Below, piece after piece: positions 1 to 7,056 of a DNA stretch of 32,122 nt. Every line of letters starts with the position of its first letter. The first letter of the stretch is position 1. The DNA is taken from NCBI GenBank assembly GCA_018263175.1, contig JADFDB010000014.1, positions 1 to 32,122 of the forward strand. Direction: 5' to 3'. This DNA comes from Spirochaetota bacterium (GTDB lineage Bacteria; Spirochaetota; UBA4802; UBA5368). Made by a program: the position numbers and the translations under genes. The notes beneath the pieces were generated by a model. The model saw nothing but the letters and a program-made list of their open reading frames with translations, ran no database searches and had not been told where the DNA came from.

Positions 1-269
1 ATGCCTATGGTTTCGATATTGAACCGGTGCGGGAGGGAAGCCATTACCGCATGACGATCCGCTCCTTTCGCGAAAGAATCATCAGCATCGTGCTCGAAAA
101 GAACCGGCCCAGGGCGGTCATGGACATCAATGGACGGCGAAGCTATCTCTCGCGCATTTTCATCGCGACGAGCGGCTCGTCGCTTCTGCCGGTGGTCGAT
201 CATGTTGTGCTTTTTGGCATCGATGCGGTGAGCGGCACGCTACTGCGCGAAAAAATCGCCGCCCGCTGA
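1..269 (+). CDS. 3' end of a hypothetical protein gene (5' truncated by window edge)
   Basis: The reading frame is open from base 3 to the TGA at 267-269 and has no stop upstream within the window, so this is the C-terminal part (about 88 residues) of a longer protein. The GTG at 27 and ATG at 51 are internal candidates, but the preceding codons read through cleanly, which favours a gene starting outside. The visible part is basic in its first half, with an RSFRERI stretch, and more hydrophobic later (LLPVVDHVVLFGIDA). No motif lets me name a family. It converges on pyrK with only six bases between the two stop codons, leaving no room for a separate terminator. Function is unknown. Confidence 0.55.
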   Translation, partial: AYGFDIEPVREGSHYRMTIRSFRERIISIVLEKNRPRAVMDINGRRSYLSRIFIATSGSSLLPVVDHVVLFGIDAVSGTLLREKIAAR

Positions 270-275
270 GGGAGC

Positions 276-1043
276 CTATCGCTCTGAAAGGGAGTCCCAG
301 TTGATCGCACGGGCATCCATGACGGGGCCGTCCACGCACGCGCGCCTCTGCCCGGTAGCGGTCTCTACCGTGCAGCCCGAGCACAGTCCCACCCCGCAGC
401 CGAAATAATTTTCAAGCGACACCTCTATCGGAGCGGGATTGTCCGCGGCGAGGCGGACCATACCCGCCATCATGGGCGTGGGGCCGCAGACGTACACGCG
501 GTCGAAAGTGCCGCCGGTGAGCAGCTTGCAGCCGGTCTCGGTGCAGTAGCCGCCGCGTCCTTCAGAGCCGTCGTCGGTGGAGATGAGGAACTCGTCGGCC
601 GCCGAAGCGAACCGGTCTTTGCAGTAGATCAGATCGGCCGTGCGCGCGCCGTATACGAAGCTCACCGACGTCCCGCGCCTTTTCAGTTCCTTCGCCAGAA
701 AGAAGAGCGGGGCATTGCCGACGCCGCCACCCACCATGAGTGCGCGGCCGCCGTTTATCAGCGTGAAGCCCCTTCCGAGCGGTCCGAGCATGTCGATCTG
801 CGCTCCGGCGCAAAACTCGCTGATGAGCCGTGTTCCCCTGCCGACGACCCTGATGACGATCTCCATTATCCCTTCGCTGTAATCGAAAATGGAAAAGGGC
901 CGGCGTACAAGCGGGTCGGTGCCCGGTGCGGCCTTTATATTGACGAACTGCCCGGGCCGTGGCGCGGGGGCGCCGTCACAGCGCAGTTTCAACAGGAGGT
1001 GGTCCCTGGCTATGCTTAACGGCTTTTCGATCAGGTGAGCCAT
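276..1043 (-). CDS. pyrK: Dihydroorotate dehydrogenase B, electron-transfer subunit (PyrK-type FAD/2Fe-2S protein)
   Basis: In known family members this subunit passes electrons from the FMN-containing PyrD to NAD+ through FAD and a [2Fe-2S] cluster during pyrimidine synthesis. The 255-residue product has the expected order: FAD-binding RRPFSI (48-52) and GPLGRGF (87-93), a nucleotide-binding GGGVGNAP (105-112), CGPTPMM (186-192), and cluster cysteines C216, C221, C224 and C236 spaced C-x4-C-x2-C-x11-C. Length is normal. I chose the ATG at 1043 because homologues begin just before the beta-barrel; an in-frame TTG at 1076 would add 11 unlikely residues. No pyrD is visible in the window, so its partner must lie elsewhere unless the truncated upstream region holds other pyr genes. 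A related ferredoxin-NADP reductase subunit is a less likely alternative. Confidence 0.9.
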   Translation of the reverse strand: MAHLIEKPLSIARDHLLLKLRCDGAPAPRPGQFVNIKAAPGTDPLVRRPFSIFDYSEGIMEIVIRVVGRGTRLISEFCAGAQIDMLGPLGRGFTLINGGRALMVGGGVGNAPLFFLAKELKRRGTSVSFVYGARTADLIYCKDRFASAADEFLISTDDGSEGRGGYCTETGCKLLTGGTFDRVYVCGPTPMMAGMVRLAADNPAPIEVSLENYFGCGVGLCSGCTVETATGQRRACVDGPVMDARAINWDSLSER

Positions 1044-1284
1044 TTTTCTACCGCCATCGCGCCTATGATTACACAAGAATTTCCCCGGTCAGGGTGGAAT
1101 ACAATACAAATTTAAGAGCAGGGTCGCTTTATTTTCCGGTATCGGTGAGGTGCCCGCATGCCGGGTATGATGCGCGCGAAGAACACCGTGCGCGACCGTA
1201 AGCCCCCGGCGCTTCGCGCCACCCGCGGAGGCTGTTTTCGTGGTGCTTGTCCGCCGTCATCTCCAGCGATCGTATAAAAAGTTA

Positions 1285-1313
1285 GTGACTTATCCCGGCG
1301 CGTTTCATATGAT
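1285..1313 (+). promoter_or_regulatory. Candidate sigma70-type promoter for the FGGY kinase gene
   Basis: GTGACT (1285-1290) and TATGAT (1308-1313) are separated by 17 bases, matching four and five of six consensus positions. Transcription would start near 1320, leaving a leader of about 24 nt that contains the GGAGG Shine-Dalgarno of the kinase. The rest of the 1044-1343 gap holds a small GGCGC-TTC-GCGCC hairpin near 1207 but no T-tract and no other gene. Confidence 0.45.
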
Positions 1314-1343
1314 ACGGGGCATATCAGGGCCTGGAGGCACGGA

Positions 1344-2927
1344 ATGAGAACGAAGAGCGGCGCGAAATCGAGCGAATACATCCTTGCGATCGACGTCGGC
1401 ACACAGTCGATACGCGCCATCCTCATCGATCCCCGCGGCAATTTGCACGATATTGTAAAGACCCCGATCGAGCCGTACTTTTCCGAACAGCCCGGATGGG
1501 CGGAGCAGCATCCCGACTATTACTGGAAGACACTCTGCCTGACGTGCAAAAAAATTCTCGCCTCGACAAAAATCCCGAAGAACACGATTCGGGGCGTCAC
1601 CATGACGACGCAGCGCGACACGATGGTGAACGTGGACCGAAATGGCAAGCCCCTGCGGCCCGCCATCGTATGGCTCGACCAGCGGCGTGCCGGCAAGGGC
1701 CGCTGGCCGAACCCCTTGATGAAGGCGGCACTCCGCGCCATAAACCTGCTCGAGGCGGTGGAATACACCATCACCGAGAGCGAGTCCAACTGGATCCGCG
1801 AAAACCAGCCCGAGATATGGGATAAGACCCACAAGTTCCTCTTCCTGTCGGGCTTTCTCAGCCACCGGCTCGTCGGTGAGTATGTCGACTCGACCGGCTG
1901 TACCGTGGGATTCATTCCCTTCGATTACAAGACGCAGACCTGGGCGAAGAAGTCGGACATGAAATGGAAGATGTTTCCGATGGACCCGTCGATACTCCCC
2001 GCGCTCGTCAAGCCGTCGGAGACGCTCGGCTACATAACGAAGAAGGCGTCCTCGGAGACGGGAATCCCGGCGGGGCTTCCGCTCATCGCGGCGGCGGCCG
2101 ACAAGGCCTGCGAGGTGCTGGGCTCCGGATGCATGAGTCCCGAGATTGCCTGTATTTCGTACGGCACCACCGCGACCGTGGAGACCACCAATACCAAATA
2201 CATCGAGATCGTCCCGTTCATCCCGCCCTATCCGAGCGCCGTTCCGGGGGCCTATAACACCGAGGTCATGATCTACCGGGGCTTCTGGTTGGTGAGCTGG
2301 TTCAGGCGCGAGTTCGGCATGCGCGAGGAGTTGATTGCGCGGAAAAAGAAGATCAGCCCGGAACAGATCTTCGACAAGCTCATAGCGGAAATTCCACCCG
2401 GCTCCATGGGGCTCATGCTTCAGCCGTACTGGTCGCCCGGAGTGAAGATACCAGGACCGGAGGCGAAGGGCGCGGTGATCGGCTTCGGCGACGTGCATAC
2501 CCGCGCGCACATCTATCGCTCGATCCTCGAGGGCCTGGCCTATGCGCTCAAGGAGGGAGCGATGCGTACCGAAAAGCGCAACGGCGTGAAGATCGAGCGG
2601 GTGCGCGTCTCCGGAGGCGGCTCCCAGAGCGCCGTGGCGATGCAGATCACCGCCGATATCTTCGACATGCCGGCGGAGCGGCCGCATACCTACGAAACCT
2701 CCGCCCTCGGTGCCGCCATCGACGCCGCGGTGGGCCTTGGCATCCATCCCGATTTTCCCGCGGCGGTAAAGGCCATGACCCGTATAGGAAAGGTCTTCGA
2801 GCCGGTTCCCCAGAACAGGGACATCTATCGCGAGCTCTTCGAGAGGGTCTACCTGAAGCTCTATGACCGTCTCAAACCGCTGTACGAGGATATACGCGAT
2901 ATCACCGGCTATCCGCCGCAACGGTAG
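1344..2927 (+). CDS. FGGY-family carbohydrate/polyol kinase
   Basis: This is a cytoplasmic ATP-dependent kinase of the glycerol kinase/xylulokinase superfamily; the substrate cannot be told from sequence. The 527 residues cover both actin-like domains: phosphate-1 motif DVGTQSIR (17-24), WLDQR (110-114), the probable catalytic base D253 in AAADKACEVLG, the ISYGTTATVE ATP segment (271-280) and the GGGSQS motif (424-429) near the adenosine site. The ATG at 1344 follows a GGAGG at suitable spacing. Length is near the upper end for the family, owing to a short basic N-terminal extension. No isomerase, dehydrogenase, sugar transporter or sugar regulator is adjacent, so context does not suggest a substrate. 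The gene is flanked by pyrK (divergent) and a palindromic repeat downstream. Confidence 0.9.
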   Translation: MRTKSGAKSSEYILAIDVGTQSIRAILIDPRGNLHDIVKTPIEPYFSEQPGWAEQHPDYYWKTLCLTCKKILASTKIPKNTIRGVTMTTQRDTMVNVDRNGKPLRPAIVWLDQRRAGKGRWPNPLMKAALRAINLLEAVEYTITESESNWIRENQPEIWDKTHKFLFLSGFLSHRLVGEYVDSTGCTVGFIPFDYKTQTWAKKSDMKWKMFPMDPSILPALVKPSETLGYITKKASSETGIPAGLPLIAAAADKACEVLGSGCMSPEIACISYGTTATVETTNTKYIEIVPFIPPYPSAVPGAYNTEVMIYRGFWLVSWFRREFGMREELIARKKKISPEQIFDKLIAEIPPGSMGLMLQPYWSPGVKIPGPEAKGAVIGFGDVHTRAHIYRSILEGLAYALKEGAMRTEKRNGVKIERVRVSGGGSQSAVAMQITADIFDMPAERPHTYETSALGAAIDAAVGLGIHPDFPAAVKAMTRIGKVFEPVPQNRDIYRELFERVYLKLYDRLKPLYEDIRDITGYPPQR

Positions 2928-3074
2928 TGGAGCGCGGCCGTGTCCGCGTTCGCCGGGCCGCCGGCAGCCCCCGATGTTTCCGGGAAAACCCGGCAGGGGA
3001 TGGAGAGGGCATGCCATCGCCGAGGTGTGATGCGATGCGTTCGTGTCCTAATTAGTGATTGACCCGCTTCTTAA

Positions 3075-3166
3075 AATAGAGTTGTTTCATAATTGGGAAT
3101 TATATCGGGTTTCCCCCCGCCCGCGGCGGGGGGAAACCCGATATTCGTGAGATATGAAACAAGTCT
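3075..3166 (+). repeat. Palindromic intergenic repeat, copy 1 (full length, near-perfect stem)
   Basis: It begins with AATAGAGTTGTTTCATA and ends with TATGAAACAAGTCT, which are inverted copies of each other over about ten bases (TTGTTTCATA/TATGAAACAA). The core is a near-perfect inverted repeat, ATCGGGTTTCCCCCC with its complement GGGGGGAAACCCGAT around a short GC loop. The same arrangement recurs at 20814-20904, 23011-23100, 25041-25124 and, as a half copy, at 25592-25653. This copy reads in the opposite orientation to copies 2-4. It starts 147 bp after the kinase stop codon. Confidence 0.9.
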
Positions 3167-3174
3167 GATATAAT
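3166..3174 (+). promoter_or_regulatory. Extended -10 promoter element at the edge of repeat copy 1
   Basis: TGATATAAT fits the extended -10 consensus TGnTATAAT exactly, and its first base is the last base of the repeat. No good -35 is present: the repeat arm occupies that position. Extended -10 promoters can work without one. Transcription would start near 3181 and give a leader of about 180 nt before the gene at 3364. Confidence 0.45.
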
Positions 3175-3363
3175 AGTATCGACAACTGTGTTCAGAGGTG
3201 TTAAGAGGAGTTGAGCGCCTGACCGGCATGATCGGTATCGGACTCCGAACAAGCCGGCCCCTCCTTGGGTGCGGGGCGGCGCTTGCATCGTTCGTTAATT
3301 CAGCCGGAGGCTCCAGGAAGGTCCATGAAAACGATTAACAGAATCAGGGAGGGTGAGAACACG

Positions 3364-4119
3364 ATGAAGAGCCTGGTGTACGAGCTTGAGGATGTCTATT
3401 TCAGGATCGTTAAAAATGCCTACCCCGGCCTCTGGGAAGACGCCGGGATCACGCGGTCGCTTATCATGGACATGTCGGCCATAATGACCGATCGACAACT
3501 GAAGACGCCGGGCAACCACGTACATCTGAGCATGAAACCCTTTATGCTTGCAAGCGAGCCCGAAAGCGAGTTATGTTCCGCCTCCATGCTTTTTAACATA
3601 AAGTACCACGACGGGCAATCGGTGCAGGGCGCGGCCTTTCTCGACGCGTGCGTTAAAGACGCCGGTAAGAACACCTTTTCATCGATGAAAAAGGACCGGC
3701 TCAAACGGCTGCATTCAATCGCGCATCACAGCCAGATGTTGCTCTATGATTATGACAATATCACGGGCATGGCCTTCCCGGCGACGGCGGAGTCGGTGCT
3801 CGGTGCGTATCCGGCGAGCTGGAACGGCTGGACGCCGTACACCGTCGCGGCGTCGGTCCCCACCCACTGCGCCCTCGCCCTCAACTGCAAGGATACGGGG
3901 CTGTACAAGATATCCCTCCCGTGGTCGTATCAGATCTGTTTCCGGAACCTCTTCGGTCTCGATCTCGATTACGGGGATGTGGCCGTGGATACGGCACGGG
4001 GCGTCAGGTTCGAAAAGGGCCGCGCGCGCTATCTCGTACTAATCTCGGTCGCGCACGGCGGAGCCGATCTCGACGAAAGCTTCGATTTCGACCGTTCGGC
4101 ATATACGGAGATGAGCTGA
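3364..4119 (+). CDS. Hypothetical protein, 251 residues, no recognised family
   Basis: The soluble-looking product begins MKSLVYELEDVYF and has no signal peptide or membrane segment. I recognise no domain. Features include a histidine-rich turn SIAHHSQ, a tryptophan-containing ASWNGWTPY segment, and several cysteines without metal-site spacing. I chose ATG 3364 because it follows a strong GGGAGGGTGAG at a spacing of about ten. ATG 3325, preceded by AGGAAGG, would add 13 residues and remains possible. Codon use resembles that of the neighbours. It converges on the metal-transporter operon, with a GGCCGG-TT-CCGGCC palindrome (4142-4155) in the 42-bp gap. Its only upstream neighbours are the repeat and the extended -10 element, so it is probably monocistronic. 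Confidence 0.65.
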   Translation: MKSLVYELEDVYFRIVKNAYPGLWEDAGITRSLIMDMSAIMTDRQLKTPGNHVHLSMKPFMLASEPESELCSASMLFNIKYHDGQSVQGAAFLDACVKDAGKNTFSSMKKDRLKRLHSIAHHSQMLLYDYDNITGMAFPATAESVLGAYPASWNGWTPYTVAASVPTHCALALNCKDTGLYKISLPWSYQICFRNLFGLDLDYGDVAVDTARGVRFEKGRARYLVLISVAHGGADLDESFDFDRSAYTEMS

Positions 4120-4161
4120 AGACTCCGTGTGAACGCCCTGAGGCCGGTTCCGGCCGTTCTC

Positions 4162-4971
4162 CTATTGGTTTCGCAGATATCTGGACCCGCCGAGCGCGGC
4201 GAAGTAGACCAGCGTTCCGCCCGCCACCATGGTCGCGCCGGTCGGTGTATCGAGCCGGTACGACAGGAACAGGCCTCCAAGCATGATGAGTATCGTATAG
4301 GCAATCCCTGTGGCAAGGACCATCCTGAAGTCCCTCGATACGAGAAGGCCGAAACTGGCCGGGAGCACGATGAGCGCCGAGACGAGGATGATCCCGACGA
4401 TCTTTATGCTGACCACGATGATCGCCGCGAGGAAGATGAGCATGGCGTTTTCAAGGAGCGCAATGGGCACACCGCTGACGGCGGCCACCTCCTCGTCGAA
4501 AGAGGCGAACAGGATGCGGTGCAGGCAGAGCGCGATAAAGGGCAGAAATACGAGAAGGGCGGCTACGACGAGGGTGCGGTCGAAATCGGTGATGCCGAGG
4601 ATGTTGCCGAACAGGTAGCCCATCAGGTCGAAGGTGTAGTCCTTGCGAAAGGCGATAAAGAGCGCCCCGAGGGCCATTGAGAACGAAAAGAAAATCCCGA
4701 TGCTCGCGTCGTAGCTTATCCGCCCGAGCCGGACGACCCGTCCAATGACGAGAGCCGATGCCACGCAGAAGGCGAGTGATGTGTAGAACGGATTGATGTC
4801 GAGCAGAAGCCCCAGGGCGACGCCCGCGAAGGCCGTGTGTGCGATTCCCGCCCCCATAAAGGAAAGGCCGCGCATCACCACGAAGAATGAAAGCGTGCCG
4901 AAGAGTATGCCCAGAAAAAAGCACATGAGGAAGGCGTTTTTAAAAAACGCCATTTCGAACAGTTCCATCAT
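4162..4971 (-). CDS. znuB: Zinc/manganese ABC transporter, permease subunit (ABC-3 family)
   Basis: This is the integral-membrane subunit of a cluster-9 (ZnuABC/MntABC-like) metal importer. Its 269 residues contain about eight hydrophobic helices, starting with KNAFLMCFFLGILFGTLSFF. The signature conserved stretches include GLSFMGAGIAHTAFAGVALG (33-52) and the helix KIVGIILVSALIVLPASFG followed by a final GGTLVYFAAL segment. The start ATG at 4971 overlaps the upstream ATPase stop codon as ATGA, a classic sign of translational coupling. Family length is normal. Sequence alone does not separate Zn2+ from Mn2+ or Fe2+ transport; the genes downstream of the stop are convergent, so the operon ends here. 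Confidence 0.92.
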   Translation of the reverse strand: MMELFEMAFFKNAFLMCFFLGILFGTLSFFVVMRGLSFMGAGIAHTAFAGVALGLLLDINPFYTSLAFCVASALVIGRVVRLGRISYDASIGIFFSFSMALGALFIAFRKDYTFDLMGYLFGNILGITDFDRTLVVAALLVFLPFIALCLHRILFASFDEEVAAVSGVPIALLENAMLIFLAAIIVVSIKIVGIILVSALIVLPASFGLLVSRDFRMVLATGIAYTILIMLGGLFLSYRLDTPTGATMVAGGTLVYFAALGGSRYLRNQ

Positions 4972-5759
4972 TTAAACCTCCGGCAGGTTTCGCAGTTCTG
5001 GTCGTGATGGAGGAAATAAACGTCCCTGCCGAACACCTTCTCGAGCGCCTCGGCCGGCATGTCGTCGGACGGCTTGCCGTGGAAATGGATCTTCCGCTTG
5101 AGACAGGCAACCCTGTCCACGATGGCCGAAACGCTGCCGATATCGTGCGATACGAGGATGATGGTCATGCCCTCTGTGTCGCGGAGATCGACGAGAAGGT
5201 GATAAAAATTGTCCTGGGCGACGGCGTCGAGGCCGGTTGAGGGCTCGTCGAGTATGAGCATGCGGGGCCGAAGCGCCAGTGCGCGCGCGATGAGCACACG
5301 CTGGCGCTCGCCGCCGGAGAGGCTGCCGAAGTGACGCTTTTGCAGGCCCTGCATCTCGACCCGTTCGAGCGCGAGCGAGATCGCCTCGCGGTCCGCCGTG
5401 CCGAGCCTTTCGAAGATGGAAGCGCGCGCGTAACGGGACATCGCGACGACGTCGTAGACGCTGAGCGGGAAATCGGCCTTGTACGAGGACATTTGCGGCA
5501 AATAGCCGATGAGCCCGCTCTGCCGTATCCCGGCCGGGGGGAGCCCGTACACGAGGACCTCGCCGGCGGAGTGCGGTGTGAATCCCATCGCCGTGCGGAG
5601 CAGGGTGCTCTTCCCGCTTCCATTGGGGCCGACGATTGAGAGGATCTCGCCCTGTTCGACCGTAAGGTATATGTCCTCGAGCACAACGGCGGGACCGTAG
5701 CGGACCCATACCCCGCGCATGGACAGCGCCGCCTGCCTGTTCTCAGTGCCCTGTTTCAT
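4968..5759 (-). CDS. znuC: Zinc/manganese ABC transporter, ATP-binding subunit
   Basis: This subunit drives the metal importer by ATP hydrolysis at the cytoplasmic face of the membrane. The 263 residues contain Walker A GPNGSGKST (44-52), Q-loop Q89, signature LSGGERQR (147-154), Walker B MLILDEP (167-173) and H-loop H205. I chose the ATG at 5759, preceded by GGGGGAG; a longer in-frame start at 5795 lies inside znuA and has no such site. The gene overlaps the end of znuA by 17 bp and the start of znuB by 4 bp, so all three are surely cotranslated. The C-terminus ends in HHDQNCETC, a dense cluster of possible metal ligands whose role, if any, is unknown. Confidence 0.94.
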   Translation of the reverse strand: MKQGTENRQAALSMRGVWVRYGPAVVLEDIYLTVEQGEILSIVGPNGSGKSTLLRTAMGFTPHSAGEVLVYGLPPAGIRQSGLIGYLPQMSSYKADFPLSVYDVVAMSRYARASIFERLGTADREAISLALERVEMQGLQKRHFGSLSGGERQRVLIARALALRPRMLILDEPSTGLDAVAQDNFYHLLVDLRDTEGMTIILVSHDIGSVSAIVDRVACLKRKIHFHGKPSDDMPAEALEKVFGRDVYFLHHDQNCETCRRFK

Positions 5760-6666
5760 GGTTCGCTCCCCCGCCTCGTCGCTTCCCCGCTGCACCGCCG
5801 GAGAGGGCCTTCGCGAGCAGGCGCGCGTTGTACTCCATCAGCCGCGGATAGTCCGACCTCGCTGAATCGTTCGGATCGCCCAGGCTGTCGAGCTGCAAAA
5901 GGACCGCTCCGGCCTCGCGCGCCAGGCTTGCCGCGGCGCCGCTCTGGACCTTGAGGTCGATGATCACGACGCGCACGTGCTCGGCGCGCGCCCTTTTCAG
6001 GAGCCGGTTGAAATCGCGGACGGAGGGCTCGTGCCCGTGTCCCTTCTCTATGGTGTCGACGATCGTGAGTCCGTAGTCCGCCGCGAAGTAGTTCCACGAC
6101 GGGTGCCACTGGATGAGTTTTTTATCGGGGAGCGGATTCAGCAGGGCGGCGATGTCCCTGTCGAGGCCGTCGAGTTTTTCCCCGTAGGCCGAAAGGTTTT
6201 TGGCGTAATATTCTGCGCCGTCGGGATCTGTTTCGGAAAGCTTCGAGGCGATATGAGCCGCGATTCTCCGTGCGCCCCTGATCGAAAGCCACAGGTGGGG
6301 ATTTTCATGGCTGTTCCGGCCCAGGAGGTATGAAACGGCCGTTCCCCTCTTCAGATATTTTTCGACCCAGCCGTCATACTCCGGATGGATGCCGATAAAA
6401 ATGTGGGATGCCTGCAGGCGCTTCACCGTGGAAGGCAGGGGCTCGAAGGTGTGGGGATTGGCCCCCGGCGGCACCGCGAAGAACACGCGGGCGCGGTCTC
6501 CGGCGACCGAGCGGGCTATATCGCATACGGGGAAAATCGATACGGCGACGAGGGTGCCGTCGGACGCGGCATCCTTATCGCGCGCGCACGAGGCGCTTGC
6601 GGCGAGTGCAAGGAATACCAGAAGCGCGGCAGTCGCGCCAGCATGGGGTCGTGATTTCACTTTCAT
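5743..6666 (-). CDS. znuA: Zinc/manganese ABC transporter, substrate-binding lipoprotein
   Basis: This is a cluster A-I metal-binding protein that would sit outside the inner membrane and hand metal to the permease. It is 307 residues long. A basic start and hydrophobic segment lead to LAASASC, with C27 as the probable lipidated cysteine; this is a relaxed lipobox as spirochaetes often use. Candidate metal ligands follow the family pattern: H72 (GANPHTFEP), H124 (NPHLWL), H188 (QWHPSW) and acidic D264 in the final lobe. The long His-rich loop typical of many zinc-specific ZnuA proteins is absent, so Mn2+ or another metal remains possible. The ATG at 6666 follows AAGGA. It is the first gene of the operon. 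Confidence 0.9.
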   Translation of the reverse strand: MKVKSRPHAGATAALLVFLALAASASCARDKDAASDGTLVAVSIFPVCDIARSVAGDRARVFFAVPPGANPHTFEPLPSTVKRLQASHIFIGIHPEYDGWVEKYLKRGTAVSYLLGRNSHENPHLWLSIRGARRIAAHIASKLSETDPDGAEYYAKNLSAYGEKLDGLDRDIAALLNPLPDKKLIQWHPSWNYFAADYGLTIVDTIEKGHGHEPSVRDFNRLLKRARAEHVRVVIIDLKVQSGAAASLAREAGAVLLQLDSLGDPNDSARSDYPRLMEYNARLLAKALSGGAAGKRRGGGANHETGH

Positions 6667-6785
6667 GGGAATGTCCTTTTCGTCAGTTGCGGCGGCGCGT
6701 CCTTCAGCGTGTACGAACGGTCTCCGGGCTCATCCCTCGCCGTGCCGTCGAACGATACGGTTTCCAACTGTGAGGGCCTTTTACG

Positions 6786-6801
6786 ATTTGCGCAAGCAAA
6801 T
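6786..6801. promoter_or_regulatory. Inverted repeat, possible operator upstream of the metal importer
   Basis: ATTTGC-GCAA-GCAAAT is a perfect 6-bp inverted repeat with a 4-bp spacer, about 120 bp upstream of the znuA start in an otherwise GC-rich gap. Its placement suits a regulator of the importer, but it does not match any Zur, MntR or Fur consensus I know, so the assignment is tentative. Confidence 0.25.
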
Positions 6802-6857
6802 AATGAGCGGGCGGAGGCCGTGGGATAAAGAGGAGCGGGAGCCTCGTGTTGTTTTAC

Positions 6858-6886
6858 TTGACAAAATGCGGTACCGGCGGCTAATC
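6858..6886 (+). promoter_or_regulatory. Candidate sigma70-type promoter for guaB
   Basis: A perfect TTGACA (6858-6863) is followed after 17 bases by CTAATC (6881-6886), a weak -10. The transcript would start near 6893 and carry a leader of about 165 nt. I see no riboswitch-like fold in that leader. Confidence 0.4.
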
Positions 6887-7056
6887 AACAGAAATAAATC
6901 AACGCTTGCGGAGTGGATGTCGCCGGATGTATGGCCTGCCGGCCGGGGATGCGGGATATTCCGGCCCGGAGCCTGGTTAAAATGTTGAAATCGGCGATTT
7001 CCATGATACCATTGAGGACAACGCGCCCCCTTCGAGTACGACAAAAGGAGTAATCC

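Larger units (their letters stand above)
2928..3363. other. 436-bp non-coding stretch carrying repeat copy 1
   Basis: After the kinase stop there is a weak CCGGG-AAAA-CCCGG hairpin (2980-2993) without a T-tract, then the palindromic repeat at 3075-3166, an extended -10 motif at 3166-3174, and a leader running to the next gene. The ATG at 3325 (after AGGAAGG) is an alternative start of the downstream gene. I see no protein-coding signal in the stretch. Confidence 0.5.
6667..7056. other. 390-bp divergent intergenic region between znuA and guaB
   Basis: This region must hold both outward promoters. I see an inverted repeat at 6786-6801, a TTGACA-type promoter pointing to guaB at 6858-6886, and the guaB Shine-Dalgarno AAGGAG just before 7057. 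No convincing sigma70 promoter for znuA stands out, and no coding potential is evident. Confidence 0.5.

Noticed and set aside
1305-3017. A 570-codon open frame on the minus strand opposite the sugar kinase
   Set aside because: It is antisense to a well-supported kinase, lacks any domain, is rich in Arg, His and Gly and reflects third-position GC bias.
3075-3166. Repeat copy 1 as a simple rho-independent terminator
   Set aside because: The stem is not followed by a T-tract on either strand, and the same structure recurs with conserved outer arms, so a repeat family explains it better.
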